Below are positions 56,136 through 64,000 of a stretch of 64,000 bases of DNA, piece after piece (the first letter of the stretch is position 1; each line of letters begins with the position of its first letter). A model generated the notes under the pieces. That model did no database searches, was not told where the DNA came from, and worked only from the letters and a program-made list of their open reading frames with translations. This DNA is from Melampsora larici-populina 98AG31 (taxonomy: Eukaryota > Basidiomycota > Pucciniomycetes > Pucciniales > Melampsoraceae). The DNA lies in contig NW_006768828.1 of NCBI RefSeq assembly GCF_000204055.1, positions 258,097-322,096 of the forward strand. Direction: 5' to 3'. A program made the translations under genes and the position numbers.

Positions 56136-56799
56136 CTTCATCAAACAGTTGAGATTGATTTGATCAAGTTCCAAGAATTAAATCAAGGAGGGAAAATGTA
56201 TCAAGATTCAATTGGGGCTGTTCCTATCAATTGACTTGCTTTGAACTAACCTAACAAAGTCCCTTGGTGATCCCAAGAAGCCTAGAATCAAGATTTTTGG
56301 CTGTTTGGCTCTCACCATCACAGGCCATCAAAGTCCCTTGGTGGTCCCAAGAAGTCTAGAATCAAGATTTTTGGCTGTTTGGCTCTCACTATCACAGGCC
56401 ATGGACATATTGTAAATACACCAACAAGGTGGTGTGAAGTAAACCTTGATGGTTTAAATCTTGGATGGTTCTGCCTTCTTTGGTTTAAATAGTTCAAAGG
56501 TGCAAGGAGTGTGATTCTGCATTCCATGCCTTGGTCCTGCTTATCTGAAATGGCTTTGGGGAGATTTGGAAGAGTGTAAGTTGAGATTTTTGAATCATCT
56601 TGTGGGTGCAATGGATCCTGTAGAATTTGATTCTGAAAACAATGCACAGAAAGATTGAAGTGTAAGGACAAAACTACCAAAGTTCAACACAGTTTACTAA
56701 TCCAAACCCACTTTACTAATTCCTTATACTTTTGCAAAAGAAGGAATGGTGACTCAATCTTTTGGTCTTCCAAAGACAAACCTCTTCAAGTAGGGCCTC
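56136..56799. other. Intergenic with a tandem duplication
   Basis: No gene supported; contains the 74-bp duplication at 56255-56402. Confidence 0.5.
56255..56402. repeat. Two tandem 74-bp units
   Basis: The unit starting CAAAGTCCCTTGGTG at 56255 repeats at 56329 with only a few substitutions. Confidence 0.9.
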
Positions 56800-56804
56800 A
56801 GCTA

Positions 56805-57124
56805 ACCTGGCAGCAAAGTCCTTCTTGGCAAGCAAGCCTACAAGGAAGGTACTTCTACCTTATCCACCAATTTTGGAGAAACTTTTGGCTGGGGAGCTTT
56901 TCAACCTGCCATAACTTCTACACAACAATGGCTTTGTACCCAAGGAAAGGTATATGTGCCTACTCAGCCTGTATACATTTATGTTTCTAACTGTGTATTT
57001 GACACAATTAGTGCAGATCAAAGGAAGGCTGAAGTTTACAGTATGTCCATTGCCTCTGAAGGCAAGCCAGCCAAAATGGTTGATTTTAGGATTCTTGCAT
57101 CTCATCAAGAATCATCCACAAAGT
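56805..57124 (+). pseudogene. Unrecognised coding remnant
   Basis: A plus-strand frame of about 105 codons (PGSKVLLGKQAYKEG... to ...HQESSTK-stop) has a natural amino-acid mix but no ATG; upstream the reading would need to change frame. It ends about 45 bp before the miniature element at 57170. No family recognised. It could be the 3' exon of a dead gene. Confidence 0.3.
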
Positions 57125-57169
57125 AACTTCCTCAATCAACCAGCCTGTGTAATCAAATTGGCTTGTTAT

Positions 57170-57330
57170 TAAGGGTACTCAAAGTAAAGTATGTAGCGCT
57201 ACATCCTTTTTGCTACATCCTTTTTTTGGCGGGGACAAAGAAAAAAATATACTTTTGGCCACGTCTTCCCCGCCAAAAAAAGTATATAGCAAAAAGTATG
57301 TACACGTCATACTTACTTTGAGTACCCTTA
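57170..57330. mobile_element. 161-bp hairpin MITE
   Basis: The ends TAAGGGTACTCAAAGTAA... and its complement (57308-57330) pair, and the pairing continues inward through GTATGTA, TTTTTGCTA and a TTTTTTGGCGGGGA segment, so almost the whole element can fold as one hairpin. Outer bases are TA on both sides, which could be a TA target duplication; alternatively TTAT flanks both ends. No coding capacity. Confidence 0.8.
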
Positions 57331-58412
57331 TTATTGAGAAGCAGATCATAGAAAAGCCTTTCAAACTATCAGCTGAGTAACTATAAGAAGTGCTGGAATT
57401 CAAACCTGAGCTTTAAATGTAACATTATGAGATCTTTAGGTACTCACCAATTTGTGAATTTCTACCCAAAACCCATCAATTAAAAATTTCAAATGATTCA
57501 TATGAAATGTTTGAAAAAAAAGCTTGAGCCATTCATGAATGAAATTTCCATGTCAGCCTAGAGAATGAGTCTATGGACTCCTTAGGTTGAAAAAACCACA
57601 CCTCACACTCCAGTGTCAAGAGTGAATTGAATTATTGACTACCCATGGTGTCCCTTACAAAAAAAAGCCTGACTAGCCATTCCCAAAGAGAAACACCACA
57701 AGTGATACTTTGCAAGTTTAATAAAAAAACTCTGAGTTTTTATATCTTCTAAAGCCACAGACATACCAGGCAAGGTTTCATTAAAAGAACTCTGAGCAAG
57801 GACATGTTTTAATAGAATAATAAAACCAGTCAGGATTCTGTTTGAAGCCTTATTGAGTAGTACAATCACAATGATCATCAGAAAAACTTCATCCATAATC
57901 AAAGTAAATATGGAATGAAATTTGCAAGAAACCAAAAATCTGTATCTTATAATTTAAACCAACCAATCATCTTTAGAAATCCAAATTCTATAACATCTCT
58001 TCAAACCAAAAACCCAGCTAATCACTTTTAGAATGAGAACTTTTTTTACTTGTTGTAAACTAGAATCTATTCCATTTGTCTTATTTTGATTTTGAAAGCA
58101 CTTTATTGTTTGAAAGTCTCATCTAAAACCTTTCATCTTTGAAATCAGATCAAAACCCGCAGAGACCCAATTTGCTTATCAAAGGTAGTCCTAGACCTTC
58201 TTATCTGAATAACAGACCAGCCTTTACTCAATTAGAAGTAAAACCTACAATTTCAACTCAGATAGGATTACTTAGGTACCTGTCTGTAGAAGACCACAGA
58301 GATCCATACATCTGGTGAGTACTCATCTAGTTAGAACTATTTTTTAGGTGATTGATAAACCACGCCAACTGCAGAGCTGGTTTGACGCCGATTTTTCTCA
58401 AACCAGATTCCT
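57331..58412. other. Intergenic, no supported gene
   Basis: AT-rich; the minus frame at 57639-57935 shows no features. Confidence 0.4.
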
Positions 58413-58895
58413 TCAGAAGATATACAGCTGCATACTGGTGTACAGAGCTATACCACTTCTACAGCCTTCACCCTTTTTCTGAAGCCGGGTTTTGATAGAC
58501 TTGATGCCTCTCCCTTTGAGAGTTTTTGGATCATTTTCACAGCTGAATCCTAACTCTTGTTTCTGAGAAGGTGACTCAAGAAATTCATGCTCTACATACT
58601 CGATTTCGGTAGCTGTAGTAAACATCAAGAGTTTCTCCCTGTCAAAAAATGAAGGGCTATTGAAAGAGTTGCCACTTGAGGATCTGTTGGTTCGGATCCG
58701 TCTTTTGAGTTCATTGCTATTGGATTCATGGAGTGGACAGTTTGATGAATTGAATCTCCTAAACATTTTTACATCATTCATGATGGATGAGTTGCTGTTA
58801 CCGTTTTTGGTCGCGCACAGCTGAGTTGCTGCATGATAACAAGTTTGGTGATATAAATGTGAATGGCCAGCTTTGAAGTATTGAACCATAGCCAT
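58413..58895 (-). CDS. Hypothetical ORF, possible remnant
   Basis: An uninterrupted minus-strand frame of 160 codons starts at ATG 58895. It is Ser/Asn/Lys-rich with a basic patch (KRRIRTNRSSSG) and four to five cysteines spread through it. No signal peptide, no repeats and no known family. Length is beyond most chance frames in this AT-rich window, but there is no independent support. Confidence 0.3.
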   Translation of the reverse strand: MAMVQYFKAGHSHLYHQTCYHAATQLCATKNGNSNSSIMNDVKMFRRFNSSNCPLHESNSNELKRRIRTNRSSSGNSFNSPSFFDREKLLMFTTATEIEYVEHEFLESPSQKQELGFSCENDPKTLKGRGIKSIKTRLQKKGEGCRSGIALYTSMQLYIF

Positions 58896-59739
58896 GAATC
58901 TTGGACGCTCTGTATGACGGATCTGCCACTTGTGTCCTCATGATCTGGGCTATTTGATCCATATTTTATAATCAATTAAAACATCAATGCCACTGTTGAT
59001 CCTATAACCGACCTACATGAGATCAATACCAAATCAGAATTGTCAGCGCTGAGTGTGCCATACTACCAGTGAGGATACTTAACGTGCATAGGCACATTCA
59101 AAGTCAAATTCAAAGGTTCAAGTATTCCATTTAAACTCCCTTCACATTAGGTTTTTCATTTCAATTTATATTTCTCTATTTCTCATTTTGTTATTTAAGT
59201 TTTTGTTTTAATGTTTCCATTTTTGTTTCTTATGTGTTTCAGTCTATCACTCTGAGAATCTACACTAGTCTTTTAACCATCTACCACACAACCTAGTTTC
59301 TAAGCACTAAGTTACATGGCGTGTTTGGGGGGGGGCCGTTAGGCCGCAGGTCTCAGACCAAGTAGGCTCTCTGCGTGGTCGGGTGCAGGGGTGGGTGGGG
59401 TGGCAAAGAAAAATTGAGGGAGATGAATTGAAATGAAGTTGTGATTACCTCTTATTACTGTTTTAAAAGTTGGTGAAGGTGGGATGAAGAAATTTTTATA
59501 AGTGAAAAATTTCAAATTCAAAGTTCGTCTTTCCGAACTAGTGGTGCAACGATGTGTCGTTAGCCCAGTACCTTTTCTCGGGTACCGGGTTCTCCTCTTA
59601 CTGTTCATCCCAGAGTTTACATGGAACTACACAGGTGCCGTCGTGCCTTTGGGCACCTGTTGCATTGAACTCGGCTGGAAGTGTGATGGTCCAATATGGA
59701 GAAAGAAATTGAAAGAGATAGGACACTGACGGTGATGTC
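58896..59739. other. Intergenic with a GC-rich patch
   Basis: 59325-59400 and 59540-59660 are GC-richer than the surroundings, including a short hairpin (ACAGGTGCC and GGCACCTGT, near 59631-59660). They may belong to the transposon remnant that follows. Confidence 0.4.
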
Positions 59740-59984
59740 AAGAGATTCCTTGGTCTTGCTTGGTGCGCTATGAGTTTCCTGGCGCTCTGTCACGCTATGG
59801 TGCATTATAGCGGTGTGATCTTTTGCTACACAGAGCAAAAAAAATTGCTATATTTCTTAAGGGTTTGGCCCTAGCTATAGCACGGGTGAAAGACCACTAT
59901 ATCAAAAAAGGCCTAGCGCGGGCAGGGCGCGCGCTCTGCTACCGCTCCGCCTGCGCTATCTTGGGGGGAGCGCCGGGGGTGTTG
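59740..59984. mobile_element. hAT-like terminal remnant
   Basis: The complement of the right edge (ending at 59984) begins CAACACCCCCGGCGCT, close to the terminal repeat CAACACCACCG of the 2964-7694 element. Inward are the same kinds of subterminal motifs (GCGGAGCGG, TATAGC, GCGCTATGG). No transposase and no matching left terminus were found, so it is a non-autonomous or truncated copy of a related element. Confidence 0.5.
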
Positions 59985-60756
59985 ATTCACATTTGACTAT
60001 CATTGATCTTGGTTCTCATTTGCCCAAAACTTCTTGAATCAATTTGATATGATATTGGACCATGAAAAATATGTCTTTGATTTAATTACCAATAGCCACC
60101 ATTATGCTCTTCCAAACCGTATTGCTGAATGTCTTCATTGATATTGTTTGGCCTAAATATAGAACATGTGATTTGGTGTTGGAGTAATATTGGTTTCAAT
60201 AGGCAGGTATACTGATTTCATTTCACAGGAACACATAAACCAGGTTCTAGTATATCCTGCTTTCAAATTTGTTACATGGTGGTCAGTCAAAAACCTTTAA
60301 AACTTGTCTGGGAGTTGTAGAGTTTGAATCAAATAAAATTTCAGTAACTGCCCAGTTTGATACTTGTAAAGTTCCATGCAATCGGCCCTGGACAACAAAT
60401 GAGTGTACTTAACACTGAGCAGTGGTTCTTACATAATAATTCTGTCTCACTTTACCATACAATCACCCAAACAGGTCAGAATTTCAAAATTACACCTTGA
60501 GCAGCAGCATGGAGTCCCACAGGCAAGTGGCTGAGATGAAAATTATATTTAAATTCATCTCTATCAAATCTCCTCATTTCTTTATCCTCTTCTTCACTTA
60601 GTTTATTGCACCACTTAATCATTCCCAATCTTGTATCAAAATTGATTTTCATTGAGTATGTATTTGAAAACACTGAATCTTTGGCACTACTTGCTGACTA
60701 AATTTGGCCATTCCTTTTCCTCTGTCTTGTTTTTATCAACAATCTTAGTGACAGGA
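59985..60756. other. Upstream region of the family-2 relative
   Basis: No separate gene. ATG codons in the same frame as the downstream gene occur at 60658, so the true start may be earlier. Confidence 0.4.
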
Positions 60757-63453
60757 ATGCCTCACAAGATGTCAAAGACTGTAAGATTGAATATATTTTG
60801 GCAGATACTTTTATTGATAAACCTTTCACCCCAAAACTCAGCATTGGAAAATAAACCCACTCCATTGAGCATATTCCAAGCATTTGCAGAAGGAAATATA
60901 TGGCTGGATAACAGTGACCATGAAAGGGGGATAATGGGCCAGCTCAATACATCACCCAGTCAAAATATCTTGACTGATCATTCCCAAAACCAGAATGAAG
61001 CAAACAAGTACCCCCTTTCTGATTCTGTCAGCCCTTGGACACCACAAGTTTATTCTCAAAAGGAAGTCCTTTCCCATTCTGAAGAAGGATATCCAGCCTC
61101 TCTGAGATCTCATGATGAAAACACAGACAATGATCTCAGGAAATATGGGAATACTCAAAGTCATGCAGAAAGGTTCTCACAACCTGACTTATTGAAATTT
61201 GCAGTACCCAACTCTTCGGGGCAGAAAGACCATATTTTCCAGGAAGGTGAAAAGGGGAACTGCAATTCTCCATCCACATTCATAGAGCTCTATGATATTT
61301 TGTATTCTCAACCCACTTTGCTTTCATCCCCTAACTTTCTGGCAGACAAAGACCAAATTATTCAGGAGGGTGAAGATGTGCATTGCATATCCCCATCATC
61401 ACACATAGAACTCTCTGAATTGTTATATCCAACTCAAGAACACATTGATACCCAAGAAAAGCTCAAAAACATAAACACTATCAAGAAGGAGAATCACAAA
61501 AATCAACCACCAGGATTTGAGGTGTTTCAGAGGTCACAAATCAATTGGAACTTCCCATTTCATGCTCCAAGCACCTTTCAAGCTTCAAAATCAAAGGAAA
61601 TTGAGAGAGTTTTAGATCCTATTCAGGATTATTCAATATCCTTAGATGATTTACTGGGTCCAGAGCGGTGTTTGGAAAACCACAACAAGGATTCTGAAGA
61701 TATACACAGAGATACTCACAGGAGACTACTTGATGTGGATCACGGTCTTTCAAATACAGAATCAAGAAAAAGAAAAAAGAAACCAGAGAATATACTACAT
61801 GACCAGGTTTCTCTACAGAGCGTCTTGCCTGGTGATTTGCCTCAGACAGATTTTAGTGATATTGACACCCCTGCAAGAAAATTACATTCCAGTGCAAAGG
61901 ACTTCCAAGGCAAAAATCTATTACAAGAATTAAATCTACAATCAGAGACAAGATCAATTCCAAAAAGCCGTGTAGCCCTTGGGCCCAATCATATAAGAAT
62001 ACAAGAAATCCCTACCTCCAGCTGCTCAGGTAGTCTAGTCCGCTTCCCTCTAGTAGATATATCAAGAAAGGATTTCCGTTCAAGTACCAAATCAAGGGAT
62101 CTACTTCCAGTGCTGCAAAGGATTGGTGCATATTTTGTGAATACATCACCAGGTCTATGTTATGAGACAACCCAGTGGTTTGAAAAGCTAGAAAAAGATA
62201 TGCTTGAAAATAATAATTGGGATCAATCCAAAGCTAAACTGATTTATCAAGCCATCAAAATTTCTCACTTGAAGGTCACCATGTGCTTTCTAGGCCTCAT
62301 TGCAGTCTTTGCAAACAGTGGGGGTGATGAATTCTCTTTAGATATACTTTTGAAAGAGGGTTGGAATTTGATCAAACTAAACTTTGAGAAATGGAGACCC
62401 TTGAATATAACAGACCTGAATAATTCCCATATCAAAACTGTCACAGATTTTGACAGCACTATAAATTTTCGCAAGAAAAAGTATGACTGGAGTAACCCAG
62501 AATTCCGGTTCCATCACCTATGCCACCTTAAGGAACCTAGAAAATTGACTCTTGATCCAGTCCATCATCTTATACTTGAATGGGATAAGCAAAGAACAAC
62601 TTCACAAATTTTTGTAACCAAATTTGCATGGTATCATTCACAAATTCAAAAATTTCATGATACATATGTGAAGCAAAGACATGGTGGGTTTTATGGAAGA
62701 GGAGACATAAGGAACATTGCATTCAAGGGAGTTAAAGTGACTGGGAGATATGTGACTGAAGCACCTGAACCAGCAAATATCACACACTGGTATGAAATCT
62801 GCAAGTCTCTATCCTCTTCTGCACAATTTCACTCACCTGTGGGAATGGCTTTGTGTCAAGAGGTTCACAGTTTCTTTGTTTCATTAATTGATAATCTTTT
62901 GGAATGTTACAAGGGGTCCTATCAAGGTGATGTTTCTTCAGATGGAAAGGCACTCTGGGAAGAAGATAAGGAACTTTCTGATATCAAACCCCACAAAATG
63001 ATTTTTGAAAGAATTGTCAAGGCTATCAGTGTGGCTGAGTATAGGGTCAGTGTGATATTTATAGGCCTTGTAAGAGCACTATACCAGAAAGAACAATCAG
63101 AACATACATTCCAGTTGATCCTCAAGAGTGCTTGGGAGTTCCTTGAAGGAATATTTACAAAATGGAAAGACTTTCAATTTGACCAAAAACTTCACGAGTT
63201 TTTCAATGGAAAAGTTTCAATATCTGAAAACAGTGTAGTAGATTACTCAGATCCTGAGCAGCTATTTCATGAATTATTGACCTACCAAGATCCATCAGTT
63301 TTTTGCATGCCAATTCATTGCGCACAAAGTCTACTCAAGTCTTGGAATAATCATTTAGCATACTTGCAAAAATCAGATCCACATGAATTTGATTTTGTCA
63401 TCAAGGTTTTACCTGATGAATCACCATTGACTTGGGCAAGATTGTTGGTATGA
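60757..63453 (+). CDS. Predicted secreted protein, family-2 relative with duplicated C-terminal module
   Basis: Single open frame of about 898 aa from ATG 60757. In-frame ATGs at 60658 and 60769 are alternatives; starting at 60757 or 60769 puts the hydrophobic signal LNIFWQILLLINLS at the N-terminus. Residues 30-320 are Ser/Asn/Gln-rich and include a 41-residue tandem repeat (61219 and 61342). A monopartite NLS-like SRKRKKKP lies at residues 336-343. The C-terminal part has two modules, about residues 495-640 and 750-890, each with an F-(L/I)-G-L-(I/V) helix (CFLGLIAVF, IFIGLVRAL), then an (L/I)LK-x-(G/A)-W-(N/E) helix and a W-containing end. The same pattern occurs twice in the 44941-47052 protein, so they are distant paralogues. 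No known domain. Effector function is inferred only from secretion and lineage specificity. Confidence 0.75.
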   Translation: MPHKMSKTVRLNIFWQILLLINLSPQNSALENKPTPLSIFQAFAEGNIWLDNSDHERGIMGQLNTSPSQNILTDHSQNQNEANKYPLSDSVSPWTPQVYSQKEVLSHSEEGYPASLRSHDENTDNDLRKYGNTQSHAERFSQPDLLKFAVPNSSGQKDHIFQEGEKGNCNSPSTFIELYDILYSQPTLLSSPNFLADKDQIIQEGEDVHCISPSSHIELSELLYPTQEHIDTQEKLKNINTIKKENHKNQPPGFEVFQRSQINWNFPFHAPSTFQASKSKEIERVLDPIQDYSISLDDLLGPERCLENHNKDSEDIHRDTHRRLLDVDHGLSNTESRKRKKKPENILHDQVSLQSVLPGDLPQTDFSDIDTPARKLHSSAKDFQGKNLLQELNLQSETRSIPKSRVALGPNHIRIQEIPTSSCSGSLVRFPLVDISRKDFRSSTKSRDLLPVLQRIGAYFVNTSPGLCYETTQWFEKLEKDMLENNNWDQSKAKLIYQAIKISHLKVTMCFLGLIAVFANSGGDEFSLDILLKEGWNLIKLNFEKWRPLNITDLNNSHIKTVTDFDSTINFRKKKYDWSNPEFRFHHLCHLKEPRKLTLDPVHHLILEWDKQRTTSQIFVTKFAWYHSQIQKFHDTYVKQRHGGFYGRGDIRNIAFKGVKVTGRYVTEAPEPANITHWYEICKSLSSSAQFHSPVGMALCQEVHSFFVSLIDNLLECYKGSYQGDVSSDGKALWEEDKELSDIKPHKMIFERIVKAISVAEYRVSVIFIGLVRALYQKEQSEHTFQLILKSAWEFLEGIFTKWKDFQFDQKLHEFFNGKVSISENSVVDYSDPEQLFHELLTYQDPSVFCMPIHCAQSLLKSWNNHLAYLQKSDPHEFDFVIKVLPDESPLTWARLLV
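61219..61428 (+). repeat. 41-residue coding repeat in the family-2 relative
   Basis: GQKDHIFQEGEKGNC at 61219 and ADKDQIIQEGEDVHC at 61342 head two units 123 nt apart; both continue with SPS--IEL---LY. Confidence 0.85.
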
Positions 63454-64000
63454 TGGGTTCTTGGAATTGAAACTCAAAACCAAAGGCATAAACTTAAGTA
63501 GTACCTATGAGCTCAGATGAAAAGATTGAACACCAGGCAGACATGTAGGCCATTGCATTAAGCTCCCAAAACAAAGAAATATCCCTTTGGTAATCAAGAT
63601 CTCTCTTTCCTTTATTTTATCTGAATTTTGATCACCTTTAGTGGTTTTTGTATCAAATTATTGTTAATTAGACAACCATTAGACTCTCAATGGTAAAATT
63701 CACAACCAGTGGAAGTTGTACAAGACATGTCACAGAGATTAGAGTAATTTACACCTCATTTTTATTTAACAGTACACATGGTGTAGATCATGTGTTTCTC
63801 CATGGCAAAACATGGTTGAATCTAGTATTTCAAATGACATGCTTGGAATTGGTCTAAAAAATCTGAAAAAATCAGGTAAGTCAAACCATGCTATGTTCTT
63901 TCTGTTGGCAGATTTTGGTCAATGTAGAAAAATCCAAGCACTCAGCCTGGTGAGTTTGTAGGTTTTCCTGAAATAACACATAAAAACGCAGGAATGGACC
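63454..64000. other. 3' flank of the family-2 relative
   Basis: No gene supported to the window end. Confidence 0.4.

Noticed and set aside
59536..59600. Possible tRNA- or SINE-like segment
   Set aside because: A- and B-box resemblance is weak and stems do not pair.
1..64000. CRISPR arrays, bacterial operons, ribosome binding sites
   Set aside because: Introns, eukaryotic genes and transposons show a fungal nuclear sequence; no regularly spaced direct repeats of that type were seen.

Overview
The window looks like a draft assembly of a basidiomycete, most likely a rust fungus (Pucciniales, perhaps Melampsora-like). The evidence is AT-rich DNA, small phase-consistent GT-AG introns (about 44-120 nt), large lineage-specific families of predicted secreted proteins, many decayed transposons, and conserved eukaryotic housekeeping genes. 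A 100-N gap lies inside one gene. Assignments come from reading translations and splice signals; no database search was possible.

Layout. 1-10.4 kb is transposon territory: a decayed LTR-retrotransposon gag/protease on the minus strand, split by a 4.7-kb hAT element (2964-7694) with inverted termini and a target duplication. 10.4-17.5 kb holds two direct paralogues of an unknown three-exon predicted secreted family, with a remnant between them; a third copy lies inverted at 31.7-33.5 kb. 18.6-26.7 kb is a conserved block: KGD4-like (minus), RAT1 5'-3' exoribonuclease (plus, divergent from KGD4) and mitochondrial tryptophanyl-tRNA synthetase (minus). 27.9 kb has an Asn-rich predicted secreted protein. 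35.9-36.8 kb is a long-inverted-repeat element. 37.8-38.6 kb is a five-exon Cys-containing small secreted protein. 40-41.8 kb is a secreted pectin-lyase-fold protein. 42.3-47.1 kb holds a decayed copy followed by an intact 703-aa member of a second predicted secreted family; a related 0.9-kb-residue-scale protein is at 60.8-63.5 kb. 48-56.1 kb is a second conserved block: BTB protein, exosome subunit RRP41/SKI6, SH3 protein and proteasome assembly chaperone 4, with a GC-rich nested miniature element between the BTB and exosome genes.

How it fits together. Two housekeeping islands (RNA decay, mitochondrial metabolism and translation, proteasome assembly) sit among repeat-rich, gene-poor DNA in which predicted secreted families duplicate and decay. 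This is the usual arrangement of candidate effector loci in rusts. The most testable lead is the second family: it combines an N-terminal secretion signal, a lysine-rich NLS-like cluster and duplicated C-terminal modules, and one member (44941-47052) carries two DLNxxP motifs of the kind that bind plant TOPLESS corepressors. The small secreted protein at 37.8 kb, in which every intron is phase 1 and almost every exon is a one-to-two-cysteine unit, is the second lead.
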